Of a stretch of DNA of 57,645 nucleotides, positions 10,916 through 21,168 are shown piece by piece. This DNA is from Pilaira anomala (lineage: Eukaryota > Mucoromycota > Mucoromycetes > Mucorales > Mucoraceae). Below the pieces are notes generated by a model. That model was not told the DNA's origin and did no database searches. It was given only the letters and a program-made list of their open reading frames with translations. The DNA is taken from NCBI GenBank assembly GCA_025716855.1, contig JAIXMQ010000114.1:1-57645 (forward strand), written 5' to 3'. Both the position numbers and the translations under genes were made by a program. Numbering within the stretch: the first letter of the stretch is position 1; every line of letters begins with the position of its first letter.

Positions 10916-12594
10916 AATAAAAAAAAGAAGGAGGTTACCCTGTATAAACCAACCAAGCATGAATTTGGTTATAAGCTTTACTCCCTATTAATATCTGTTG
11001 GTAATTTAAACACGATTGGTTAAATAACATGATATATTATCTCACAAGAAACCTTCCTCTCCCCCCCCCCCCCTGAAAGAATGTTCCTCCTTGGATTATA
11101 AGTAAAACCTCGTGTATAAAATTCCCCTATTTTCTTTATATATTTATGATTTTCGAAATGATTTTCAGGAGAAACAACAAATACATCATCTATCAAATAC
11201 TGCGTTTAATTGCTCCTCACTCTCTCACTCATACTACTACACTACTCCTAAACAACAGTAAAAAAAAAAAAAAAAAAAAAATTACTCGGTATTCAAATAA
11301 ATTATCTCTATAGCTCGGTCCGGACATTTATGTATGTACATACAGAATCATGTTAAATAGTCTGTGCTTTTCTTTATGTTATTTATCTTCTGTGGACAAT
11401 GTATATACGAGCAAATGTCTTCTTTTTATAAAACGTGTTCTTTTTTTTGTGTAGCATATTGCATAATTCATTGTACTTTCTGTGCTCTTATTACTGTAAA
11501 ACACACACACAAGTATAATGAAGATGTCAAGGAGAGAGAAAGAAAGTTTTTTTTTTTTTTCTGTCAGCTAGAAAAGTTTTATTATTATTATTATTATTCA
11601 TCACTACTCCTACAGGTTTAATTTTATATTGAAATGCATGTATTATAATACTCTATTTTTTTTTTTAACTGACAGTTATCTATACTACTACTCTTTGTAC
11701 CCGAATCCTTAAATTGCAGGATTAAAAAAAAAAAAAAACTAATCCGACGTCTGTGGTTCAAGGGTTTTCCTCTTTTAACCCCTCCAGCCACAACACAATA
11801 GACATATCTTGTGAGACAAAAAGGGTTGTAGGATCAACAGCTTTGTTTATTATCCCTACACCCAAAAAAAAAAAAAAAAAAAAAAAAAAACTTTCAATGT
11901 TTATATATCGCAAAAAGTCCTCCCCAGGAGTATATACCCTTACAGACAACACACTCTATTTTTTTTTTTTTTCTCCAGATGTAAACAAGTTTTTTTAAAA
12001 TGCATAACAAAAACTAGAAATAGATTTTGTATATGTTTTTGATAAATTACGTATTGCAATTTCCTTATATAGTTTACATTCACAGTTTTTTTTTTTTTTT
12101 TTTTTTTTACACATGTGAGTGTGTAATCTATCACATAAAGAAATCTCTTGTTGAAGTTGCCCTGAACTACGGGCGGAGTTTTTTTTATCCGGTTCTTTGC
12201 ATCGTAGTAACAATATGGATAATTAATAAGGGTAAAAAGATACAATCGCGATAAAAGTAGTAGTAGCATTATCTTTTTTATTTTAAAAAGCGAGCCCACA
12301 CTTTTTTTATTTATTTATACTAGCTTCCTTTTTTCAACGGAAAGAAGAGGAAAAAAAAAAAAAATTCTGTATTAATAATTCAATCAAACACGATCTTCGG
12401 AGCCTTCGTAGTTTAGAAAAAAGAAGAAAACTTTTTCGCTTATTCATCACACACAGACAATTTAGACGTAATCATATACCATATATAGAAATAGCGATCA
12501 AATATTTATATCAGTATAAAAAAAGAGTAGTTAAATTAAATTTTCTCTTCTTCTTCTTCTTCTTCTTCTATAACTCATATATATATATTTTAAA
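10629..12594. other. Divergent intergenic region between zinc-finger and alcohol dehydrogenase genes
   Basis: About 2 kb of AT-rich sequence. It includes poly-A at 10677-10692 and 10730-10746, a TA microsatellite at 10882-10913, a C-run at 11061-11073, poly-A at 11259-11280 and 11863-11890, and poly-T at 12086-12108. The small open frames are driven by the homopolymers. No RNA gene was recognised. Confidence 0.7.
12516..12571 (+). promoter_or_regulatory. Probable core promoter of the alcohol dehydrogenase gene
   Basis: A TATAAAA motif lies about 79 bp before the ATG at 12595. It is followed by a long pyrimidine (CTT)n tract at 12543-12570, a usual fungal feature upstream of highly expressed starts. 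The assignment rests on motif and position only. Confidence 0.5.
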
Positions 12595-13514
12595 ATGGCT
12601 GCTGACGATAGAACTTTTAACGCTTGGGCTTGTACCGGCAAAGGTAAAAAATATACATACAAACAAAAATTAATAATGATATGGAGAAATTCTAATACAT
12701 ATTTACAAAATGACAGGTAAGCCTCTTACCAAGATGCAATTGACTCTCAAGGAATGGGATGAAGATACTGTTGAGATGGATATCACTCACTGTGGTATCT
12801 GTGGGTCTGACGTACATACCATGGATTCCGGTTGGGGTCCTACCGATTACGAATGTGTTGTCGGTCACGAGATTGTAGGTGTGGTTACTAAAGTCGGTAA
12901 TAACGTCAAGAACCTTAAGGTAGGAGACCGTGCAGGTGTCGGTGCTCAATGTGATGCTTGTCATACCTGTCAAAACTGCCTCGAAGGCAATGAAAATTTA
13001 TGTATGAAGGGTTTCATCGGTACTTATAACTCCAAGTGGGCTAGTGGTGATAAGACTTATGGTGGTTACGCTGATAAGTGGAGAGGTGATTACCGTTTCG
13101 CTTTCAAGGTACCTGATAACATGACTAGTGAAATCGCTGCTACCTTCTTCTGTGCTGGTGTCACTACTTATGCTCCTTTAAAGCGTTGTAATGTTAACTC
13201 TGAATCTGTTGTTGGTATCATGGGACTTGGTAAGTTTTTTTTTTTTGAGTGGAGTTGTTGTCATTGAAATTTTAAATTAATTTTTTTATATTAAAAAAAA
13301 AAAAGGTGGTTTGGGTCATTTCGGTGTTCAATGGGCTAAGGCTATGGGTGCCAAGGTTATTGGTATGTCTCATAACGATAAGAAGCGTGACGTTGCTTTA
13401 GAACTCGGTTGTGATGAATACCTTAACACAAATGATAAGGAAGCTTTTAAATCTTACTCTAGACAAATGACACATATCCTCTGTACTGGTACCAGTCCCG
13501 ACTTTGACTGTAAG

Positions 13515-13547
<33 letters not shown>

Positions 13548-13872
13548 ATTCATATTTTTTTTTTTTTCTAATCAAACAACTTATATAGGGATGACTTATT
13601 TGGGTCTTTTACGTGTCAATGGTCACTTTATCAACGTCAGTATGCCTGAATGGAACTTCCCTGAAATCTCTCCTTATGTTTTCTTCCTCAGTCAAGTCTT
13701 CATTCATGGTTCCGCTATCGGTTCCCCTGCTGAGATTGAAGAGATGTTGTTGTTCGCTGCTGAACATAACGTGAAGCCTTGGATCGAGACTTACAAGATG
13801 GATGACGTTGTCAAGGCCATTGAAGATTTCAGAGCCGGCAAGCCCAGATTCAGAATTGTATTAGAAAACTAA
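12595..13872 (+). CDS. Zinc-dependent, NADP(H)-type alcohol dehydrogenase (Adh6/cinnamyl-ADH family)
   Basis: Four exons (12595-12643, 12717-13229, 13306-13509, 13589-13872) give 349 aa, the normal size of the family. Catalytic zinc ligands are visible at C45 (THCGICGSDVH) and H67-E68 (VVGHEIVG). The structural-zinc cysteines C98, C101, C104 and C112 have the expected 3-3-8 spacing. The Rossmann motif is GLGGLGHFGVQWAKAMGAKVIG, split by intron 2 after the first glycine pair. The closest class I can name is the broad-specificity aldehyde reductase/alcohol dehydrogenase group of yeast Adh6/Adh7, usually NADPH-dependent and cytosolic. Codon use is richer in GC than the surroundings, which fits a well-expressed gene. 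The start is the only ATG that yields the family N-terminus (FNAWACTGKGKPL). Exact substrate cannot be inferred. Confidence 0.92.
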
Positions 13873-14492
13873 ATTAAATAACATTGTTCATATTCCCAAT
13901 TTTTTTTTTTTTTTAAAATTTTAAAAATATACGTATATTTTATAAACATTTCAAACTGATAATTTTATATATTACATACAATGATCATTTTTATTTACAA
14001 TTAACTTCATCACATAAACCGTTTTACTATTGGTTTTCGGATTCTTGATCATCAATTCATCGTAGTTTTTGGTAATCTAAGTAAAAGTGTGTAGTATCTT
14101 GTCAGTATCGGATGAATTCGGCAGGTTGTTAAAGCAGTGGAATGATTGTCCAAGTCTGTCCAATCGATTCTTATTGTTATTCTAAGTAATATTTCTCATA
14201 TTCATAGGTATCATGTACAAGTTGGCTTTACACTCATATATAATCGACACTTGAACTAATTTTTTTTATGGAAAGTGACATATATATTTTTTTTATTATC
14301 GATCAAGCATTTTGTTAATGGTTAATAAACAATGCTGCATTATCTTTTTCTGTTTTTGCCGCAAAAATAGATTTAGTGAGAGCAGGTCTTTTCTGTTATT
14401 ATCCAACCAGTTATTTATCAAAGCACACTGTGCTACGATTGTAATAGTGAATTACATGGAGCAAGTCTTCCATGGTAGCAATACACGGTCTC

Positions 14493-14533
<41 letters not shown>
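13873..14533. other. 3' flank of alcohol dehydrogenase, no gene seen
   Basis: The stretch holds AT-rich sequence with poly-T at 13901-13914 and a 34-nt poly-T at 14500-14533. No open frame here looks like a protein. Confidence 0.65.
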
Positions 14534-14534
<1 letters not shown>

Positions 14535-14860
14535 TTTAGCTGGTACGAACTAAACAGGGAGAAGGATCTCATCTCCGAGAAATCTCGTGGTAAAGTGATG
14601 GAACATATTTTAAGCATGTCATAGATACCGCTGACCATGAGCATGGTAACATAAAAGGTTACTTATAAACCAACAGTATAAACAACATAATTCTTTTTGT
14701 TGCTGATAGAAACATCAGACATCATTTCCACACGAATTAGATTCACCAAGCAATCATGAGAGTCTTTTCCCTTCGGCCTTCACCTTTGATATTACCAATT
14801 ACCGAAGGACCATGGTTTATTTGACGAAATCAATTCGTTTACCACAAAGTCTGGCTGCAT
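14534..14860 (-). pseudogene. Degenerate relic of a Mucoromycota-type uncharacterised protein (PD-(D/E)XK-like pattern)
   Basis: Read on the minus strand from an ATG at 14860: MQPDFVVNELISSNKPWSF, a frameshift into VIGNIKGEGRRE, then a return to HDCLVNLIRVEMMSD... VYTVGL, a stop, and finally an open block around SGIYDMLKICSITLPRDF. The order PDF...(G)NIK... then Y-x-M-x(4,5)-[FI]-x-[LF]-P resembles an uncharacterised protein family common in Mucorales, in which a PDF...GE[VI]K core precedes a G-[VI]-Y-x-M block. Here two frameshifts and at least one stop disable it, and the end runs into a poly-A tract. Similarity is by remembered pattern only. Confidence 0.4.
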
Positions 14861-14929
14861 ACTGTTATTTAAAATGACTTTGGTGCTATATTTACTAGTT
14901 GATATACTAATACTAATAGAAATATATTC

Positions 14930-14968
<39 letters not shown>

Positions 14969-15435
14969 ATGTTTACCAGATCAAAAAGCCAGTTATTACC
15001 CGGTCTGATTGGCGAGGATTTAATATAGCGTAAATATGTATGCGCATGAAAAGATCCGCTTTCACAGATTTGTCTTTATTTTTGGTGTCGATTCCACCAA
15101 GCTGGGTGTATTTCTAATATAACAGCACGGCAGCAGGTTGAGCTTCAGGTTGATCACTTGTCAAATTGACAATTTTATTTTGAGCCTTGTTTCAAAGTAT
15201 TCAAGAGAGACCCAAACTAAACCTAAAGCATGTCTTCTGGAGTATACAAAGATGTAACGACAATGACAGATTCGCCATATGGAAAAAAAAACATCTCAAC
15301 ACCACTTTCCAACCGTACAAGATTTTTAACAATTGCAGAAAGAAGCAATCGCAAGTCAGAGTATTACCATGTATGTTTAAGGTGAGAAAGAAAAACTGTT
15401 ATATATCATATTTTACTCTTATATGTAAGACGTGC

Positions 15436-15476
<41 letters not shown>

Positions 15477-16830
15477 TGATTTTTATTTAATAAGAAACAT
15501 AAGAATATACAAGTAACCAAGACCAAAAGAAAAGAGTAGAGATGTGTTAGCTTACTTCCTATTAAGAAAGGGTTTCCAGAGCTGGCCACATGGACGTCCA
15601 TCTCAATCCAGCTCCTCTTTTTCAGTAAAAGATGGAATCATTATCATCCAAGAAAACGGATCTCCTACGCGAAGAGATAGATCGATCTCTATGCCACCAT
15701 CTAAGAAACGAGGAACCCAATGTCAGTCTTTAAACAGTTACACAGCATCCCAAGTACTGAGATAACTCAAGCACCATGTGCAATAGGACACCGATACACT
15801 ACTAAAAAGACCACCTACTTTCGTAGATTCCGCAAAACATGAAAGTTAAAACATGATCCACCACCAGTCTAACCTTCTACAACCTCTCCGCTTATGGAGT
15901 GATGTTACCTGCTAAAACCGTACTAGTCCGAAAGTCGCTAACCATTTGGGAGGATCAATGCTAGTTCAGACTGCTAAATCCCTTCCCTCTAAGAATCACC
16001 TTAGAAGAGGCTCAAAGTTCTTGTGCTTGGAGTGAATATAAACTTAGCGAAGCGGATAAAATCTAAGGCCCAGGTGGAGAGGGCACGTACCTTCAGTAGC
16101 AACGGCACTAGAATCACCTGGTGGGTCTACTCAGTATACGCGCGTCTGACATAGAGATAAAAAGACGAGGTGCGTATAATAAAAATAAGAAGAATAAGCT
16201 TTTAGAAAAAAGGATGAGAAAAAAGGATGAGAAAAAAAAAGAGATTTTTTTTTTTATAAGGAACGCCTAATTTTTGGACACGAGCAGAGTCTTTGTCTAC
16301 TAATTCCGTATCAGTTGGGAACTTTCCCAAGAAATCAGCCTTGACCTAGGAATGTTTTTAGTTGCATAAACAGATGCGATCTTTTCCTCACTACTTCCGC
16401 ATCACTCCAGTTGGACCAGTCAAAACTCTCTTGGGTCTTGGGTCTTGATTTTTAATTTCTTCATTTGCAACACTTTTATTGTCGTCATTATAACCGCCAT
16501 TGTTGGTTTTTTTTTTTGCTTTTATAGTTGTATTATTATTCATTTTAAGAAAAAAGAGATTTTTATTTTCAGGTTTATTTATAAATGGTGTGTAAATATG
16601 GCGAGCGTATCTTTCCCCGTGGTTTATTACGTGATCTCATATTTATCCAATGTATCATGTGTTGCGCCCAAAAGTTTAAGTACAAAATTTCAATTCTTCC
16701 TTAAGAGGCGAGGGTAGGTATAAGGGTATACAAACAGAGGCTCTACTTCACATTGTTCTGGAAAGATATACAATTGATAGAAATTATCATATCATAATTG
16801 AAATTACAAAAAAAAAAAAAAAAGAATGTT
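14861..16830. other. Gene-free stretch with a more GC-rich unidentified island
   Basis: It contains a TA microsatellite (14935-14965), a 36-nt poly-A (15439-15474) and the island at 15540-16160 listed separately. The remainder has open fragments but no recognisable domain. Confidence 0.6.
15540..16160. other. Unidentified GC-richer island, possibly a retroelement relic
   Basis: About 620 bp with visibly higher G+C and few homopolymers, unlike both flanks. Both strands have moderately long protein-like open pieces. On the plus strand one begins at 15544 and reads through SVKDGIIIIQENGSPTRR. On the minus strand another reads FLDGGIEIDLSLRVGDPF. Neither belongs to a family I can name with confidence. 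Composition and scattered stops suggest a decayed mobile element or foreign gene fragment. Confidence 0.3.
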
Positions 16831-18214
16831 TTATTTATCAACATTTTCTAGTTTTTCAAAGTACTTTCTGGCAGCGGCAATGTTCACCTGAGTAGCTGCA
16901 GAAGCTAATATAATGAAATCAGTATTTGGATTATTTTTAAGATATACAAAGGACATACTTATGCCATGATCGGATATAATAAGCAAAACGCTAGTATTTT
17001 TAGTTAATGTATCAAAAAAAGCAGTAAAATTACTTCCTTTAATTTCCATTTGTCTTGAATAACTCTCTTTCCTAATATTTTTATAATTAGAATTAGTATA
17101 ATAGACTGTATGATTATATATTCATTTCCAATACCTAGTACAAAGATTAAATTGCTTTATAATGCTACTAATCTTTTCAAATCGATGTACATCAGGATGA
17201 TGTATGCTAGCTGAATTAGCAATCACTAGAAAAGTAGTGTTTTCAAACAATACAATTTCATCTGCTCCACAGATCCCACAAAATGTATCCAAACTTGCTT
17301 GCAATGCATTAATGTTTGGAATAAGACAGTGAATAATTTTAGCCCAAGCCTATGTGTATATATAAATAATCTTCATTAACTAAGAAATTATATTATAACT
17401 TCACATGTCATAACTGTCTTACAGCATAAAGTGTTTCATCCCAAATGGACGTTTGAAATGCTTGAATTTGAATAGGTTCTGACCTTACTTGTAATTCCAC
17501 TTTTTGTTTTTCAAACATCTAACTAAAAGTTAGTCACATCATGTAGTACTACAATTTTCCCTCTTTTATATTATAGTTCTAACCTTATCTCGTCTATCTT
17601 CTTGTATTAAATCCATTTTATGCATTAAACAAAATACGATGGCGTCAGGCGAATGTGTCAAGATAGATTCTAAACAAGACTGATAATAATGTATATCTTT
17701 ATCCAGTTCTGCACTCACTGCGTCAAACACATATATCAACACATGAACGTCTTTAAATATTATTGATCGCTGTGTGGTTAAGTAACTATTGAAGTAATCA
17801 TCTTGTCTACTCATTCAGAAAAAAAAAAGTTAATGACATTACAACTTTTTTCTTTCTTTCTTTTTTTTTTCGTAACTATTTTACCTACCCTCCACAGTCC
17901 CATAAATTCAAATGTAAATTACCAAGAAACTGGACGTCTGTTTTATTATCCCATGATACTATTAAAAATAAAATGAATATATACCACAAAAAAAAAAATA
18001 AATAAAGATATATATAAAATACACATACTTGTAGGCTCTAGGTTTCGAGTCTTTGTTGCTACATTATTATGAAATATAATCGATCGCATCGAAGTCTTTC
18101 CTGCTGCACACCTTCCCATCAATAGAACCTATATACATTATATCCATTAAAGATATAGTCTTTTGTTTCTCCAACCAAAAAACTTACCTTTTTCGTCTTT
18201 TTATAAAAGACCAT
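16831..18214 (-). CDS. GTR1: Gtr1/RagA-type small GTPase (TORC1 nutrient sensing)
   Basis: Eight exons (18214-18188, 18128-18029, 17958-17889, 17806-17584, 17518-17423, 17349-17135, 17071-16959, 16904-16831) give 305 aa against about 310 for Gtr1/RagA. Visible motifs: P-loop GRCAAGKTS (14-22), switch I Thr42, WDCGGQ (62-67), HKMD (128-131, in place of the NKxD of Ras), and the C-terminal roadblock-like region ([11 protein letters not shown], then [21 protein letters not shown]). It forms a heterodimer with a Gtr2/RagC-type partner on the vacuole/lysosome and signals amino-acid status to TORC1. All introns are GT-AG and 50-90 nt or so. One donor is GTTAGA, less usual. Exon 1 codes for only nine residues (MVFYKKTKK). 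Neighbouring sequence on both sides is decayed, so this is an intact core gene in an accessory region. Confidence 0.93.
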
Positions 18215-19430
18215 TTTTTTTTCTCGATTGTTAAAAAGAAGAAGAAAAGAAGAAACATAGGAAAAGAAAAAAGAGAGAGAAAGAGAGATAAGTTTGTATA
18301 ATTGACATAACCTGATACCACTCGTGATCCGTCGGAGTGAACCAAACCTTCCCATTGTGGGAAATCATATTCTGTCGCACTTTTAAAAAAAAAGAGTATC
18401 GTGCCTTTTAAATAGGATGGCCTGCAAAGAAGTTATCAAAACGTCTAGTGGAATAGCGCGTAAATCCTTCAAAAGATGACTAGGCAGCTTGAATACTAGC
18501 ATCTGAAATTATTTGAGGTGAATAGTATCTTTTTTTTTGAATATAAACTCTCTTTTTACATATACTTGTAAGATAGCCTATAAAGAAGAGCTTTTCCTTT
18601 GTTTGGAGACATATCGAAGAATATTTTAGCCAATAATATACAGAGACTGCATAGAAGTATTATAAAGCAAGTAGTCCTTATTACTATCTTTAATAAATTT
18701 TGCAATAAAAGAATCAATAATAAGTATAGTTACGATCCGGGTTTTATTTGAAGGTTGTCGTCTTAAAGAAATATTATGTCTGTATCTCCAATGATATACT
18801 GCTAAACCCCCCCCCCCCTCAGTTCTGCTTTAAACAAGAACGTATAAATTTCTAAGAGCGAGATTCTAAAAGTGTTTGGAAACGCTTCAAGAAAATTTTT
18901 TTTTATCAAACGCACTGATGAGTGGCATCTAAGCATTTAAGCCCAAACGACTTTCTAATAACTTTTGCGGCACAAAAGTAGCGCATCATTAGTTTCTGAA
19001 TTGTTATGCTAAGAATACGGCAAAGTCTTTGACATTTCTGCCAAAATAGAGTTTTCTGGCTTGGTGCTATGAAATCTATCGTACTGCTTTATTTAAATCA
19101 CCAGTTCTCTACCGTCACTGGTGTTTATTTATCCTTGACAGAAGAAACACCCTTTTTACGATATTGTACGATAACAATATTAATGGGTGTTGTATTATAT
19201 TAACAAGTAGAAAAAAAGACGCTGGTTTTTAATTTATATGACGAAGAAGAAATAATATTTAATAAACTAGTCAATAATATAAGGTTAATAATATGAGGGG
19301 TAATATTTTTGTGTTATGAATTTAAAATGAATAAGAACTAGAAAAATTGAACACACTGTAGGTATAATGATTATAGGTATTGATTAATAATAATCGATAA
19401 GTAAGAGTGTAAAAAAAAAAAAGCACCAGC
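18215..19430. other. Gene-free stretch with possible very old relics
   Basis: There is no intact frame. A piece near 18415 (MACKEVIKTSSGIARKSF) and a minus-strand piece near 19000-19120 look protein-like for 20-25 codons but stop. A C-run occurs at 18805-18816. I cannot identify anything. Confidence 0.5.
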
Positions 19431-19733
19431 TCATGCAGAGGATGCCTTTCTTTTTTTTTTTGATGAGTCTTTTGACCCAAGTGCAAAGCTGTCTGGGAAG
19501 AAATCATCGCTGTTTTTGAAAGGATTTAAGTTTACATGCGTGCTTTTATCTTTCAATAATTGTGCCGTTTCTTTGATTATTAAAGCACAGTTATAGACCA
19601 AAGCCAAGATTGGAGGAAGGAGAGCTGGTATTTGACTAATATTTTCGGGCATCTTCAAGCGAGGAGAGGAAAACAAAATACCAACGGAACCTTTGGTGAA
19701 CGTCATAACTTGAGCTGTGATAAAATTACCTAT
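19431..19733 (-). CDS. Unidentified open fragment, possible last exon
   Basis: The frame reads from a candidate acceptor (TTGCAATAG) just above 19730 through GNFITAQVMTFTKGSVG to a Lys/Ser-rich end (SKKKRKASSA) and a stop at 19431. Composition is protein-like: a Pro/Leu-rich middle (PALLPPILALVYN) and a basic C-terminus that could act as a nuclear localisation signal. No upstream exon is evident. It lies 160 bp downstream of the Fanzor-like minus fragment and could be the remains of a neighbouring or nested gene. I do not recognise it. Confidence 0.3.
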   Translation of the reverse strand: MGNFITAQVMTFTKGSVGILFSSPRLKMPENISQIPALLPPILALVYNCALIIKETAQLLKDKSTHVNLNPFKNSDDFFPDSFALGSKDSSKKKRKASSA

Positions 19734-19894
19734 TGCAAGGTTAGAATAAGCTGATAAGTTGCTGGGTAAAAGAGTAGTAGTAAAATCACGGATGGAATTT
19801 TATCCAACTAGCCGTTAAGCCACCAAAATACTTAACAGTTTTTTTTAAAGAAAAAACTAGTATAATATTTGTTTTTTTTAAAAAAACAGGTAAC

Positions 19895-19994
19895 TAAAGA
19901 CGAGTTTTTTTTTCCAGTTTGATTGGGTCATAGTTTTTTCTTTTGATTGAGTCTTTTTGACTTCTCAAGAATATCGCAGGTTTCTGGGATGTAG
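19895..19994 (-). repeat. Left arm of a 100-bp inverted repeat flanking the Fanzor-like fragments
   Basis: The reverse complement of this segment matches 21068-21168, from CTACATCC(C)AGAAACCTGC through to CTCGTCTTTA. There are only about four small differences: one-base gaps, T/C changes and the length of a G/A run. On this copy it is the 3' end of the minus-strand Fanzor-like fragment. Confidence 0.85.
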
Positions 19995-20306
19995 CTCTTG
20001 TAAAAACCTTGGACTGCATACTTTTCTAAATTAAGATTAAGCTCTTGGATAAATATGTATCTTGTAAACGAATACGTATGGGTAACGATAATATGAACGT
20101 CATGAACGAGTTTCTTCAAAATAGAAAGATATTGAGGTTTCCATCCTATTCCAGTAATTGAAGACTTTACAGTCATAACCTTTTTACCATTATCATCAGT
20201 GTTTATTGATAATGCATTCACCTGTGAAAATAAATGTGAGCAAAATAATACATTTAAACCCGTTAAAAACACTTACAGAGGTATATTGTTCAACGGATCC
20301 CTCCAT
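19928..20306 (-). pseudogene. Fanzor/TnpB-like N-terminal fragment (internally deleted copy)
   Basis: Two exons (20306-20277, MEGSVEQYTS, then 20221-19928) give 107 aa and keep a clean GTAAGT/CACAG intron. The body has VKSSITGIGWKPQYL, then KKLVHDVHIIVTHTYSFTRY and FIQELNLN. This resembles the N-terminal helical region of the large fungal Fanzor (TnpB-related, RNA-guided nuclease) proteins as I remember them. The last about 20 residues come from the inverted-repeat arm, which in the other copy lies at the 3' end of the gene. So this copy appears to have lost the whole middle, including the RuvC-like core. It cannot encode an active nuclease. The N-terminal assignment is less certain than that of the plus-strand fragment. 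Confidence 0.5.
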
Positions 20307-20469
20307 TTTTACTCAAGGGAGAAATTGTTAAGAAAGAGGAAAGAACAGAGAAGAAGAAGAAAAAAAGAAGGATTTTAACAGCATTTATCAAACTGGTTAT
20401 TGGTTTTTAGGACTGGTAAAAAAAAACTTGTTTGTATTTTATAAAGTAAGCAATTACACTAATTAACCA

Positions 20470-21096
20470 ATGCATGATGATGCATCTTCTATCTCATTTT
20501 TGAATACCATACGTTTTCAATTATTTTATAAAAATAAGAGAAAGAAAGAATTAATACCCTTTAGAAAGATGAAGCTTAGTGCCCATATCAATGATATTCA
20601 ATCAACCAAACGTTTATCAAAAAACATCAGAAAAAAGTTTGGAAAGGATTGTATCTTAATTTTGGGAAACTGGTCTGCTCTCCGCACAAGTTTCACGAAC
20701 CCATTAAAGGAAACGGATTAAGAAATAGCTTACGAGAAGAAGGGTTTAAAGTTTATCTTTTGGATGAGTTCAAAACTTCTAGTATCTGTTCTTCTTGTGA
20801 AAACAAGCTAGCAACTTTTAAAGAATGCATTAATCCAACGCCATACCGACGTTCGACTAATCCAAAAGTAACATGTTATGGGCTTTTAAGGTATTTCTTA
20901 CATATTTTGTATCAATGAAAGGTTTAAATAGGTAACTTGTGTTTAAGATGTTTAAATCAAAACTGTTTGGAGAAACAGGCATTAACTGAAAAGGATAAAG
21001 TATCGACTATAGAACAGGGATCTTGCTGCTGTATTAAATTTTAGGAAGATCGTAATTAGCTTAAGGACTACATCCAGAAACCTGCGATATTCTTGA
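20470..21096 (+). pseudogene. Fanzor/TnpB-like C-terminal fragment with RuvC and zinc-ribbon motifs, broken
   Basis: The frame opens at about 20470 and reads PFRKMKLSAHINDIQ, then KKFGKDCILILGNWSA. A one-base frame change near 20675 leads into PHKFHEPIKGNGLRN, VYLLDEFKTSSICSSCENKL and VTCYGLLR. After a further break come CLRCLNQNCLEK and then (RL-stop)NRDLAAVLNFRKIV. The DEFKTSSICSSC and CLRC/C cysteines form the zinc ribbon, and NRDLAAVLNF is the RuvC-III-like Asp motif of OrfB/TnpB/Fanzor nucleases. In intact relatives the stop position before NRD is likely Trp. At least two frameshifts and one nonsense change are present and the 5' half is missing. It runs into the right inverted-repeat arm and ends at TGA 21094-21096. 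Confidence 0.72.
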
Positions 21097-21168
21097 GAAG
21101 TCAAAAAGACAATCAAAAGAAAAAACTATGACCCAATCAAACTGGGGGAAAAAAAAAACTCGTCTTTA
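21068..21168 (+). repeat. Right arm of the 100-bp inverted repeat
   Basis: Counterpart of 19895-19994 in opposite orientation. It holds the last codons and presumed 3' flank of the plus-strand Fanzor-like copy. Since the same sequence ends both copies, it most simply marks the common 3' end of the element. Confidence 0.85.

Noticed and set aside
11755..11770. GGTTCAAGGG, considered as a tRNA B-box
   Set aside because: Does not match GGTTCRANTCC and no A-box or cloverleaf arms surround it. The same applies to GGTTCAAATT near 51337. No tRNA was found in the window.
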